Below are positions 33,270-44,883 of a DNA stretch of 49,860 nucleotides, one piece after another. The notes under the pieces are model-generated. The model worked only from the letters and a program-made list of their open reading frames with translations, had not been told where the DNA came from and made no database searches. The stretch is from assembly GCA_023375785.1 (NCBI GenBank), contig SZWC01000513.1, positions 296,200 through 346,059 on the forward strand, given 5' to 3'. The stretch's first letter is position 1. The number at the start of each line of letters is the position of its first letter. A program made the translations under genes and the position numbers. This DNA is from Penium margaritaceum. Lineage: Eukaryota > Streptophyta > Zygnematophyceae > Desmidiales > Peniaceae.

Positions 33270-33281
33270 GCTCTGATACCA
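33270..33281 (-). other. Primer-binding site of Copia-F
   Basis: Minus strand reads TGGTATCAGAGC, directly adjoining the LTR edge at 33282. Exact match to the plant initiator tRNA-Met complement. Confidence 0.93.
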
Positions 33282-33925
33282 TGAGAAGATGCGTGGAAGC
33301 TTCCTAGCAACACAGCCATTGACTAGGCGTCAGTGCCTCGTCAGACGGTAACGACAGTCAGAGGTCGTACACACGACGGCAAGAGTTTGGCTAGGAGACA
33401 CAAGGCAAAGCATTAGAATAATTCAATAGCATTTGTAGAGAGAAATGACAAATGACATGTCCATGGCATCAGTAACTACTGCGGCGCACGGCGGGTGTTG
33501 CACGCGGTCGTACAAGGTCTGTCCTAAAACTGGCCCAAAACCACTCTTCTGGTCGTAGCTTATCGTGGACAGGTCAGAACGCTACGGCGTCTGAACCTAA
33601 ACGTGCAGAATCATAAGCCGGATGCTACAACTAGTCACATGCATGCATCCAGCATCAAGAGGTGGACACACAATGCAAAAAAATGAAATCGGACCCACGG
33701 CCAGTCCACTGATAAACTCCTACGTGCTGTAGAAAAAACTGCAGAACGTCCCAAACAGCGTCCAAGACTCTGGGGCGGTCTTCGGTCAGCTCCAAACTGG
33801 TAGTCCACCACCAGACAACGCACTAGTATCACCTGGGTCCTCATCAGGGATCTACACGAGCATGGACATGGCCAAGTGGTCACAGTAAACCGTGCAGGGC
33901 GATAGGAACGTCACAAATCACACCA
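33282..33925 (-). repeat. 5' LTR of Copia-F
   Basis: 644 bp, TGAGAAGATG to CACACCA. The outer end was set by in-register comparison with the left LTR and by the TGGGT duplication that follows at 33926-33930. Confidence 0.9.
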
Positions 33926-33930
33926 TGGGT
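33926..33930. other. Target site duplication of Copia-F, right copy
   Basis: TGGGT, identical to 25720-25724. Confidence 0.85.
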
Positions 33931-35290
33931 GCATGGGGGCAGGGAGGAATATGGCCCTCGGTTGATGCAAAAAGTGGAGATAGTGGAGGTGCAGGTGGTG
34001 GTGGTCAACATGACACTTAGATACCACAGGTCGGTGTGCTTGGTGCGGGCATGAAACTCAGCATTCTTGGTCAAAGCAATAGCGCTCATTTTATCACAGT
34101 ACATGGTCGCTTCTGGAGTCGACTAGTGCATACACCAACTGGCAGCAATTTCAATTACACTAGTTCCTTTTGTTGCTTTACTCAAAGTAATGTACTGTGC
34201 TCTGGTGGAGGAAAGGGTGAAGCCATTGCTTCTTGCTCCTCCAACTGATGTTACCTCCAAGAAAAAACACAAATATACTAGTTGATCTCCTTGTGCCCTG
34301 CTCACCGCCCTAATCTGCCTCATTGTCGCCGCTGAAGGTGAGACAACGACTGCTACAGTAATGAAGATAACACAGCACGCACATAACTACCTCCCCATGC
34401 AATGCAGATGGATTCCTACAAAACTTGCTGAGCACTCGAATTGCTTGGTTGATGTTGAGGCATGTGCCGACTGCTGCGTACATGGGGCTTCCAACCCCTG
34501 CTTGGAACGGCACTGTTTCCTTGCGGTTACTCTCTTGCGTGCTATGGGGAGTCTGAGTCATGCTCGACTTCACTCCCACTTCCACTAGTGTTGCTGCTTT
34601 GTGCACTCCTACCATATCGAAGCTCTTTTTGATTTCGCTCACGAACGTGTTAAAAGATTATTCCAAGATCTGTTATTGTTGGTCATGCTTGACTTGAAGG
34701 CTAAAACAATAACTAAGCTCTCGTATTTCTGTCATGTCAAACCTGATAGCAATGGAATGCTTCACATCGTTCAAATAGAATTTGAGTTAGAGGCGACAAG
34801 GAGGTCATCAACGTAAAGCAGCCTCTTGCCTCTTACATCTTACATGCACCCAAAAACTCCGTGGTCAGCTTCGCAATGCACAAAACCAAGGGTTGCAAGA
34901 TGCTCATCAATGTTGTGGTACAATTCTCAAGATGCTTGCGTAAGGCCACAGAGAACTTTGAAAATCTTGCACACAAAACTTGCCTTCCCTTCCACCACAC
35001 AGTTCTCTGGCTGCTCCATCTAACATCCATCTGGTGCACCGACCAGTCCATAAGAGCAACAAGAGAACGGATCGCTTCGATGGATGGGAAATTTCCAACT
35101 AGTTCAAATTGTTCATTGTAGTCCACAACCTCGGTCTGTGCATAACTAATGCAACTTGCAGTGCTTTGTACCTGAGCTTCGAACATTCCCTTCTCTTCGC
35201 TCTTGATCAAGGCGAAACACATATTCTTTCTATTAGACGTCAGACCGAAGGCCATCCGTGCCAATGATTTCTTCCACTCAATCTAGGTAG
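33931..35290 (-). pseudogene. Copia-G RT/RNase H remnant
   Basis: Minus strand. The RT N-terminal part at 35264-34833 shows YAQTEVVDYNEQFELVGNFP and LVALMDWSVHQMDV. The RT C-terminal part at 34642-34310 shows VGSPMYAAVGTCLNINQAIR and CRNPSALHGEVV. RNase H at 34323-33940 shows CDKMSAIALTKNAEFHARTK. Frames change repeatedly and the YVDD region is not readable. It ends at the Copia-F target site, so Copia-F probably inserted into its 3' end; I could not find the continuation left of 25720. Confidence 0.85.
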
Positions 35291-35336
35291 TTTAACGCAC
35301 CCTGTTTTGCGGGAACGGGGCAAGTGAGTGCCCATT

Positions 35337-35714
35337 CTATGCACAAGAAGAAACCAACACTGTTTCCTCCTTTCCGCACGCCTTAAACCCATGTATGATC
35401 ATTTTCACATCATCTACAGACCCATTTTCCTTGGCAATTCCCCTGAAACCTTTCGCCTTCTCACTGGCCTGCTTAGGCCAAAAATCTTCAATGTTGCATG
35501 GGACATCCTTTGAGCCTTTGAGTGATGTCTTGTATGGTAGGAAACTTGCGCTAGCCACTCGCACCTCGCCAAACTTCAAAATAGTGGCTCTCTTAAATAA
35601 AACTACCAAGAAATAAACTGGAGTTTTTATCATAAAATTCGTGCAGAATAACTCCGGAAAGGCCCAAGCTAAGCTCAAGCCCGTCCAAGATGACTTTACG
35701 AACCATTTCTTCAT
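35337..35714 (-). CDS. Hypothetical reading frame, 125 codons
   Basis: Open frame from 35714 to 35337, with stretches such as FGEVRVASASFLPYKTSLKG and SVDDVKMIIHGFKACGKEET. Composition is balanced and protein-like, unlike chance frames nearby, but I recognise no domain. It lies just upstream (element sense) of the Copia-G RT. It could be a diverged part of that polyprotein, a captured exon or chance. No start context or promoter could be argued. Confidence 0.35.
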   Translation of the reverse strand: MKKWFVKSSWTGLSLAWAFPELFCTNFMIKTPVYFLVVLFKRATILKFGEVRVASASFLPYKTSLKGSKDVPCNIEDFWPKQASEKAKGFRGIAKENGSVDDVKMIIHGFKACGKEETVLVSSCA

Positions 35715-35814
35715 GAATTATCTCCAATAAAATATTACAAGAGCATTCAAGCGCTCAAAATTCGCTCGATGGTTGGAACGTTTGAAAACAATCATCCTCT
35801 CTAAAATAACATCA

Positions 35815-35930
35815 GGGGGGGGGGGGGGGGGGGNNNNNNNNNNNNNNNNNNNNNNNNNNNNNNNNNNNNNNNNNNNNNNNNNNNNNNNNNNNNNNNNNNN
35901 NNNNGGGGGGGGGGGGGGGGGGGGGGGGGG
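35815..35930. other. Assembly gap (71 N) inside a G homopolymer
   Basis: 19 G (35815-35833), 71 N (35834-35904), 26 G (35905-35930). Translations across it as proline or glycine runs are artefacts. Either a true long G tract stalled sequencing, or the join is false. Confidence 0.95.
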
Positions 35931-36950
35931 CACGTTTAACCCCTGGAAAGTTGGGTGCTAAGGTAGCCACCTCAGTCGGTCACGACGATGGGTGAGAAAC
36001 AAAATCACAGTTGAAAGAGAAGTTTCAGGACTGCGTGACATCTCGTCATAGTACTGTGTCGGTGTCGCGCTGGCCGAACAATGTAGCCGACGTTGACTTC
36101 ATTGGAAGTCCAGAGGCGTTTCTGACAGGCGCAGTCATCGCAGGCAGTGCGTGTGTAGGACCCGTGTTACGTTGTGAAGGGGCACGCAGATCCTTGACGC
36201 AAAAGGAAAAGAGGGCCAGCGGCCGTTATTGTGCACCTCGTCCCTTCGTTACGCAATAATCCTTTCCGGAAATGCTGGACATTCTCCAATCATCGTACTA
36301 ATGCATCTCAATATTCCAAATCTTTGTTTTTCGACCTCGCATCAATATGGGCAAATGGTTGGTGCTAACACACGGCCAGCACCGACGCAAAGCTGCACTT
36401 CATTCAAAACAAAGGTGACAAATATGGCAAATTCGAGGCGTTGCCAGCCTCGAAATGGACTGCCAGCCGTATGACATGGTCACAGGGGAAATTAGGTTTA
36501 TGATCCAACCCTCAATCGAGAGATCGGATGACTGCAAATGCTGTTGCACTGTTCGTTTGTATCGTGTACAGATAAACTGTATGAGGATGAAACTTATCAA
36601 CTAGCAAATCTCAATCAAGAATGATTTGTCATAGAAAAAGGCGCCATCAATGAAGACGAGTCCCTCCGTCTGTCGGCAGGTGACGCATGTCACACGCACC
36701 AATCACAGAAGCTACGAGGACGCACGGCCAAACCGCATCTGACATGCCACCGTCGCCACCGATGCAAACAGTTGCGATCTAGCCAACAATTATTCTCTTT
36801 GATAAGTCAAGAAGTGGGTTTTCTTGCAGTACCCGGTGTAACAAATGGCTCCCAGCAAATAGAGATCCTCAGCAGTGTTCTACAAGGAATAACATTTCGG
36901 GTAATTTCGAAGTAATGTCACTGGACAACGAACATTTTTTTAAAAAACAT
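35931..36950. other. Unassigned intermediate-composition sequence
   Basis: No recognised gene, element or RNA. Composition shifts from mixed near 36000-36250 to AT-rich by about 36900. Confidence 0.45.
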
Positions 36951-39249
36951 AAACAAACAAATGATCATTAATATTTATCTCAAAACTAGAATGAAATCCT
37001 AATTCAATAAACATTTAACCAAAAACAAGGATAAAACATGATTAGTTTTTCATGTGTTGTTTTCCCTGTTTCTGAATAATTTATTCAAAAATAAGTGATA
37101 ACCCACAAACATAGAGAACTTTATTTCTAAATTTAACAAAAAAAAGGAATCAAGTTACAAATGTATAGCACACATGGAAAACATAGAAGTTTCATATCAA
37201 CATGCATCACTCTTTATCACATAACACATCTCAAAAGATCTTTATTGATCTTTATAGCTTAGCTACATTCAACTTCATGACTGAACATAAATTTAATGAC
37301 GATGAATTGTGAAGAGATCCCAATAAATTTTACATAGTATATTGGATAAATTAGTTGATGTGTAACTCAACCAAGCATATGTAGACATATGCAACCTGTT
37401 TCTATTTCAAAGCAATAAGAACTTTCATAGTCACTTTGGCTCATAATCTTGTATTTTTCTAAAAAAATTCAAACAGAGAATTTTTAAGATTGCATTCCTT
37501 TGGGTCTTGGAAAGCGTGCAAAGTTTCTCTGGTATTATTTTTGATTTTCTAAACTTTTTTATACAGCTTGTACATCCACCACTTGTGTCACGACAATGAG
37601 GAAACCTAGAGAACAAGAAGCCCCAAAGAATTCAATTTAGTATCTTTGACCCCTGTGTTTTCTTCCCATTCCGACACACGTGTTTTCCCATGCTGGCCAA
37701 AAGCTTCTAATGAAAGTTAATAGTGCACTTCAAGAAGACCCCCTTATACAACACACATGAGAAACAATTGTTTGTGGACGTGGATATGTTTGTTTGTTAC
37801 TCTCATTCACAAATACCAAATTAATGAGACCTCTCGATTAACAATATTCCCTCCTTTCATTTTCTTCTCTCATGTTACTTCAACATGCTTTCATCAGATC
37901 ATGATGGTGTGCATCAAATTTACAAGAAACAATATAGACATCTTCTCACGTCTTATCAAGGTAATTAGACATGGGAAAAAACATAAACCATAATTCCTTC
38001 TATAATTAATGTAATTTTGCCACAACCACCTCATTTGAAGTGTAAAGGGGCTGTGGATGTGCTTTCTCATGTTCATGGAATACACAAAACTTCTTAATCT
38101 TAATCATAATATGATAAATCAGAAATGCATGAAATCACTAACCATGTAACAAAGTTTCCAAACCACATATCAGTATGAACTCAAAACTGATATACGTTCA
38201 TATCAAATGCATTCCCTTACTTTCACATCTATGTATCTCCCATCTATTTCTTCTTGTTGCTCCTATAACATGGTGAAGCACCTAACATGGTGTAAAGGAT
38301 TAACAATCAGGATGTATTAAAGATATGTCATCACGTTACTATTTTCTCATAATGTTTACTTACTATGTTGGACACAAAATGGAATACTTAAACAAGGTAG
38401 TGGTCTCAGTTATGTTGCTGTTTATTAAGGGTAATCTATGAAAAACGTTTGGCACTTATAGACCATGAAATTCAACAGTTGTATCATCATCAAGATACCA
38501 AAATATGAAAGGAATGTGCAGAGCACACAAGACAAATGTCTTATTTTACAAGAATTGGAGCAATTTGCTCCTTTAAGGATACTGGAAAAAAAATCAATCA
38601 GTGTGGTGCCTTCATGGTTTTCTTGCTATTATGCATCTGTTGGTTATTGTACATTCAGATAAGTATTATGAGTCATCTTTGAAAGGCACTTAAAGAAACC
38701 TTACTAATTATACTGGCTTGTACCCATTAACATGTTGAACGATGGGCCATTCATTCCTACATTGTTTCATCTCAAATGTTTTTCTAGCTTATGTAAATAT
38801 GTTATCTTACTCATAATGATGTACCATGATCCTTATCCAGTAGTTCCCATGCAAAATGGACGTATGATAAGACTATTGTAAAATAATTTATGATTAGATG
38901 TTACACAACCTGATTTCATAGTAGGCAATGACTAAAATGACCATATTAAGGTAATTGCGTGTTCTTGTAACAAGGCATTTGCTTTCATGAATACACATCT
39001 AGAACTTCAAACAAGTGAGTCTAGAAGGCATTCCATGCCCTTTTGATCCCCTAGTTATGATCTTTCAAGCATGCCCTAGTGTACCTTATGAGGACATTTG
39101 ATGTTGTTTCTGGTTCTTCCTTCGTCTAAAATCTTAAACGGTTAAGAATTTGGTCAATTTCAACCCAGAATGCAACATGTTCTTGTTGGAAAGTCTACTT
39201 CACATGTATGCTTATTATGTTTGAATTCAAAAAATAGACATTTAGTGCA

Positions 39250-39985
39250 TTCCTTTTGTGTACTCACAATAAACAAGCTCACTATAGTACAACTATACCA
39301 TTATAGTGTTTATGCACATTAAGTACGTCATTTGAAAATGTTCATAAGGAGGATTTCTGAACATTATTGTTACACACTAGCCCAATGTATTGCCTCGCGA
39401 TGAAGAATGTACATCCAAAAGTTCAAACAGCACAACATTACACCACAATTGCTTGCTTTCTTATATGGGAAGCGAGTGCATTATAATCATGTCATAGCCC
39501 AACCCAGTAGACCCCGCACATAGGAAAGTGATTCAAAGTACAAACATGAAGCAAAATCGTCCACGAGGTGTGGAAAAACTGCATTGATGTATTAGAAACA
39601 CACACACTATCCTCATACATTAAACCTATGACCTAAACCCTCCCGTAACAGTTGGGATTCATTGTTCCATTTGGAATAAAAACACATAATGAGTGTTTGA
39701 TTTGTATACTTTTATGTAAGAATGATTACACTTCCCTTGTACACCACCCCTACACATTTGACTTAAAGATAGCGGTCAAGATCTCATGTTCCATGTAAGA
39801 CTAAATCACGTAGTAAGAATGTGGTCAGTGCCCTCTTGAACTATCCCCATGCTTCAAACCCCCCATAGGGGTGGGGGTTTAAGTTGTCATACATGAAAAA
39901 ATAAAAAACTGTGCGTCATGAGTGCATACCTGTATGGAGAACAAGTAATTGACCTCATACACTAATATGAGGTCAATTGCTCCGC
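39250..39985. repeat. Degenerate tandem repeat, spacing about 115-125 bp (array 1)
   Basis: Blocks near 39266, 39471, 39590, 39718, 39825 and 39940 share the theme GGGAAACAAGTGCATTA then CCTCATACACTAGCCC, in forms such as ATGGGAAGCGAGTGCATTA and ACACACTATCCTCATACA. Each unit is much mutated; the spacing is what makes the array visible. Same core as the array at 42.34-43.33 kb. Confidence 0.5.
39947..39978. repeat. 13-bp perfect inverted repeat, 6-base loop
   Basis: AATTGACCTCATA (39947-39959) pairs with TATGAGGTCAATT (39966-39978) around CACTAA. It lies in the last unit of array 1. As RNA it would be a stable hairpin, but no U tract follows. Confidence 0.85.
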
Positions 39986-40461
39986 ATCAGTGGGGTATGA
40001 GGAAGTTATGGTTAGTCATGTTAGTTCAATACACAACCTCACAAATTCGTTGAACACTTTTAGTATCTTGACTTCCTCAGAATGGAATTAGGTGAATAAA
40101 CGTCTTACACAATATTTTACTTTCTTAATGAGGCAATAGTACGTGTAAAAATCATTTGTAACATTTCAATTTCTTCTTTGTTTACAACATCATGCAGAAT
40201 GATTTGTTTATGTATTATATTTTTGTTTACCTTTTGATTTCCTTTATTTTGGTGCAAATGTTTTTTGTATTATTTATGTCAACCTCTCATGCCCATCAGC
40301 GATGACCTTGTTTTTTGGAAAATAAACCATTGGTTGACTCTCCTCCATGTTTGGGTCAGAAGAAACATTGCATTGATCCATTTTTTTATGAGCTCCAGAA
40401 TATCTTATAAAAGAATATCATCTTCCCAGAATTTTGGGGAGTCCTTTTTTAGGTCTTAGGT

Positions 40462-40485
40462 GGGGGGGGGTTATCGTCCCCCCCC
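40462..40485. repeat. G-run/C-run hairpin
   Basis: Nine Gs (40462-40470), TTATCGT, eight Cs (40478-40485). Could form a G:C hairpin and lies one unit-length before the comparable stems further right. Confidence 0.85.
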
Positions 40486-41270
40486 TCAAAACCAAGTGTG
40501 CTGGAAGGGTGTTGGGATCTGTACTTGGAACATAAAGGGAAAACAACATTTTTGAATGTTTCTATTCACTATCTCTGCACAATATATGAGTGAATTAAGT
40601 TACAAAACCTCTCGATACAATCTCTTATGCACCCCTCATACCCTTGAAACATTGGTGGGGAGGGCAGGACGTTCAGCGCATCCAAAACCACTGAATTTCA
40701 TTTAGGGAGTGTGTAATGATGTGTGGTTGGTAAGAATACAATGAAAATACTTTTGTGTTTCTATAAAAAAATTCAGCAAAATTTACAATTGCAGTGATGC
40801 ATCAACCGTGATGAAGTGTTAGAAACACCTCTTAATACACTATCAACTTTGGTGTAGGGGAAAGGGGACTCCCCCCCCCAAAAGACCATTAGTGTCTTTG
40901 GGGAACGTCTAGAGTAATTTTATTGGTAAAAAAAGAAGAAAAACACTTGCATTTTTAGTTATTAGTCTCTAAATTTTAATAAAGTGAAACCAAATATCAG
41001 CCTCTTGAGACAATCTCCAATACACCCCCTCCAATTCACTAGCGCTTCAAGGGGTGGGTGCATGGTGAGATATCCCTTGTAGAAACTTGGAGGCGTTTAT
41101 TGGGATGTGTTGCTGGTACATGAAGGAGTAGAAAAGATGTGTTTACCCTTGGTACGTTGTACTTTTAGAAGACAAGTGCATGAAGATACCTACCCCTCAA
41201 TGCACTCTTCAACACACACTACTTTACCCTCAGAACCTTAAGGAGAAAGGTCGAGCCCCAATCCTCACAT

Positions 41271-41295
41271 AATCCCCCTAAAGCATTGGGGGATT
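41271..41295. repeat. 8-bp perfect hairpin in the satellite-like array
   Basis: AATCCCCC (41271-41278) pairs with GGGGGATT (41288-41295) around a nine-base loop. A similar stem, AAACCCCC/GGGGGTTT, occurs at 39856-39863 and 39873-39880. Confidence 0.85.
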
Positions 41296-41626
41296 GTACA
41301 TGGATCCATAAAAGGTAAGAAAAAGAAGATAGACGTTAATAATTATCTATTATTTATCTTATAATAACACAAAAATGAATCTAAGCGCCAATGTAATGAT
41401 GATGTTTCCGATTAACCCTTATAATGCAAAGACATAAAGGCCCTCTTAAAACCCTTAGAGTGTACTAGAGGAGATTATTTTGAAATTCAAGTAGTACACA
41501 AAGAAAGATAAATCTTGTGAATTTCCCCACCATTTCTCAAAACAAAATACAGATGTGAATTTGAATAATCAACCTCCCCATAAACTCTTTGATACACCTC
41601 CCTTACTTCCATGTAACGTTTGGGGT

Positions 41627-41658
41627 GGGGGAGGGAACGTGGAGCCACGTTCTCCCCC
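41627..41658. repeat. 14-bp hairpin with bulge in the satellite-like array
   Basis: GGGGGAGGGAACGTGG (41627-41642) pairs with CCACGTTCTCCCCC (41645-41658) with a two-base bulge and a very short loop. It is the strongest of the G-run/C-run stems in this array. Confidence 0.8.
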
Positions 41659-42339
41659 GAACCCCCTACGTGTACCATGGAATGTTTTCATATGTAACTA
41701 GAAGAAAACGGGTATAAAACACAAATGTGTTTTGCCACATCTTACTCAATCAGAATAAGAAAGTGCTTTAAAAAACATAACCGCATTCTAGAATATTGAA
41801 AGACCTTGAATTCCCTTACAAGTTTGAGGAAAGATTGCGGTGGAGAAATACAAACCAAAGGCATGCACATTGTAATAAACGAAGGTAGAAATGGAGTCAA
41901 AGTTTGTGCAATTTCTTTTCATGTCTTGTTTAGGTTTTCTTCATGTCTTCTTGACTCAAACAAAACGTTTTTTGGAACACATATACGTAACTTAAGTCAT
42001 AAACACAACAAGGGAAAAGTGACATGGTAATCATTTACATTGGATAAAAAACACTCTGTTCCTTTAGAAATTGAAAGGTGGTACATGAAGCTATTTTGTA
42101 TTCTTCAAACATGTGTTTTCTTCAAGGATTTATGATTTCATGTATAGAATGAGTTGTATTTCTAAGTAAAAAATGTGAAACTTTGTACAAAAAGCACAAT
42201 TAAGATGTCAAAGGTTCATGTTTGTGTGTGTGCTTGAATTCATGTACTTTGGTTTCATTTACATTCTATCATAAGGATTCACCACAAATGGTGAACATTT
42301 TTGCATGAGAAGAGGCCAATCACACACTTAGTGTTTGTT

Positions 42340-43330
42340 TTGTGTATTCATTTACAATAAACAAATGCAAATGTCATATACTAGCTATGAGCAAGAGACC
42401 CCCTCTATAATTTTGTATCCGATGTTTGATCCAATAGAAAAAGACGCATTGAGTGCAAAACCACAGTAGACCTACATGGATAATAAGTGTATTGCTCTTC
42501 TAAAATACCCACTTGTCGTGAAACCCCCTTATGTAGTGGAGATCCAACGTTTTGATATGAAATAGACTCACACACTAAGCGCATGGTGGTTGATTATTTT
42601 TGCGAGAAACAATCACAATATCGTCATGTACTAGCCCCACGCACTATAGTTGTCCCTCATGAGAGTGGTGGTTAAAACTCCCCAATAAGACAAAATCATG
42701 CAATACATGTATGATAAGTGTGTCACTGTACTTATATTTGGCAAAAAATGTATTATCCTCGTATAGTAGCCCCACACAATGACTTCTTCTAGAAGGTTGG
42801 GTCCAATGATGCATGTCCGAAAGAATCCCACAACTAGTCTATGTTTTGTGTACTCATTTTATGGGATATAAGTGTATTACCCGCATACACTATCCTCATA
42901 TAGTGGAGCCCCCAAAAAAATGATGTCTTGGGTTCCACATCATTGGAAATTGTGAAAACAGTGTGTGATTGGTGTGTTTTTGTATGGGAAACAAACGCAC
43001 TATCCTTAAAAGATAAAATCACACACTAGGTTTATGATTTTTTTGTTTCTCCAGGGAGAATGAGTGCACCGCCTTCATACACTACATCCGTGCATTTGAC
43101 CCCCTAACAAAAATAATAATCCCACGTACTATACAAGACAAGATCATTGAGTGGTATATGGGAACCGATCACACTACCCTTATGCACTATTGTCACCTAC
43201 TAAACCTCCCATAAGAGTGAAGGTAAAAGGTTAAATGAAAGACAATCTGAGGTAGTCAGTGCGTTTTTACTATGTTGTTGTATCGAGATCCTACACACTT
43301 TTCTCATGCACTACCCTCTGCCATTAGACA
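42340..43330. repeat. Degenerate tandem repeat, spacing about 125 bp (array 2)
   Basis: Blocks near 42350, 42480, 42605, 42735, 42862, 42985, 43055, 43163 and 43280 share the theme GGGAAACAAGTGTATTA then CCTCATACACTA then CCCC. Clear examples are GGGATATAAGTGTATTA at 42862 and GGGAAACAAACGCACTATC at 42985. Spacing is 123-130 for the first six, then shorter. Same core as array 1. Confidence 0.55.
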
Positions 43331-44791
43331 CGTTCCCATAAGGGTGGCAATCCACTATTCCATGCAAAACATCATCTTGAACAATGACGAATTATGCTTT
43401 ATGTGGGAAGACATCATATCAAGATAGACAGAAAGAGAAACTCTGTATAAAGAGACCTCCATTAATGATGCCTACCACTTCATGGCTTACGTTCTTATTG
43501 CAACAACTGTTGGTTACGCCTTAATATGTTGAAAAATATCTTCCAAGATGAGATTTGAGTTGGACGATGAAATTATCTCTTTGTGGAAGATAATGCTAAA
43601 TATGTGGCATATTGAGAAAAGTTAGACTCTTCATCCACAAAAGACTAGTGTCATGAGTGCTAACATCTAGATAAGGGTAGTTATTCCACTTTCACGAACT
43701 AGATAGCCTCATCATCACAAAACAATGTCATTTATAAGGTCCTATGTGGGAAATGAAGTTTGATTATTGTTGTACATTTGATTGAACCATAAATGAATTT
43801 AGTATTGAATGAAGAAAAGTATTACAATAAGAAGTACAAGAAAGCATTCAACATGATCTCTTGTAGATCAGGTGAAGTGAGAGGTTTGAAACATCTCGTA
43901 TGCATCATAAGCTTGTCAAATATTGTATTCTCAAAAGAGTGAATTTGTATCCATATAAATTTCCTTTTCAGATTCCCATCCTTAACATGAGGGTTAACGT
44001 TTTCTTCAATAACTCACCTTGAATACTTTGTTGAATAATGGAGTGAAAGATCATGGAAAACATGCATTGAACACTTCATTCTTAAGCTTAACTATCATGT
44101 GGTGTAAAATTCTGAGAATGTTTTCCATGTTTTATGGACATGTATTACTTTGTTCGCATTACTTTTTTTAAGATGAATGAATGAATAAAAAATGAAACAT
44201 TTCATTGGTGTCAGTAATACGTTTTTCATTAACTATATTTTATGGTACTACAAGTTCATTTATAATGCTGTAAGTGGAGCACACTCTTGGGGGAAGTGAG
44301 AATATTGGTGCTATGAAATTTTTTGCTAATAAATAAGCAAACTTCCCATGCACATCAGCACCATCCTTCTCCATTTCGTGATATGCATCAAAATTGAAGG
44401 AAAATCATTGACGTGAATGTGTTGCTCTAATTGAACCAACTTACGTTTGTTTTGTACATTTTTCTTTTTCATCTTCTAAAAACGCAAGGAAAAAATAGAA
44501 ACTCATGTGAAAGTTTATAAATAACTTATATTGAGAATGTTTATTTTCAATTTTCCATTTTTACCACATTATCCAATAACATTTTAGTTTCTCATGATGT
44601 TTTCATGTTTGAAGCACCATAACTGAATTGTGGCAAAGGGAGGTTTTTTATCGCATAAGAGATGTATGAAATTCCTCGTCATTGGTTCTACACCTCAAAA
44701 TTAACCTCCAACTTGAACATAACATTTATGTTAAGTTTCTTAGGGAGTAGAAATGTATTGAGAACAAAAAAAATATAGTTTGTTCTCATTG

Positions 44792-44883
44792 TCGAAATTC
44801 TAGGGCTTGGATTTGAGGAAAATGTATCATATACCTTCACAAGTTAAGCTCGAAATTCTAGGGCTTGGATTTGAGAAAAATGT
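44792..44883. repeat. 34-bp direct repeat, 58-bp period
   Basis: TCGAAATTCTAGGGCTTGG followed by ATTTGAG and an A-rich end occurs at 44792-44825 and 44850-44883 with one mismatch. Near-identity shows a recent duplication in otherwise old sequence. Confidence 0.9.

Larger units (their letters stand above)
25725..33925 (-). mobile_element. Copia-F: complete but inactive Ty1/copia element
   Basis: Minus-strand element of 8201 bp bounded by LTRs 25725-26366 and 33282-33925 and a TGGGT duplication on each side. It holds leader, gag, protease, integrase, RT and RNase H in copia order, all broken by stops and frameshifts. An 801-bp DNA transposon sits between the 3' LTR and RNase H. Copia-B at 5271-8411 is a relative. 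Confidence 0.93.
40500..41690. repeat. Degenerate satellite-like array, period about 190 bp, about 7 units
   Basis: A GTACATGG-like block followed by a short A/G-rich stretch recurs at about 40521, 40722, 40921, 41113, 41296, 41489 and 41671. A second block like CCTCTCGATACAATCTC then ATGCACCCCTC recurs at 40608, 40826, 41001, 41193 and 41573. Both give a mean spacing near 190 bp. Between them most units carry a G-run/C-run segment. Units differ widely, so this is an old array. Confidence 0.6.

Noticed and set aside
35718..35961. Proline- or glycine-run frames across the gap
   Set aside because: Created by a G homopolymer and N bases.
41901..42030. Short open frames and TATA-like motifs in AT-rich DNA taken as promoters or genes
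   Set aside because: Expected by chance at this base composition; no supporting context.
39250..43330. CRISPR-like regular spacing
   Set aside because: The repeated blocks are highly variable, the spacing is over 100 bp, the genome is eukaryotic and there are no cas-like genes. This is a degenerate tandem repeat.
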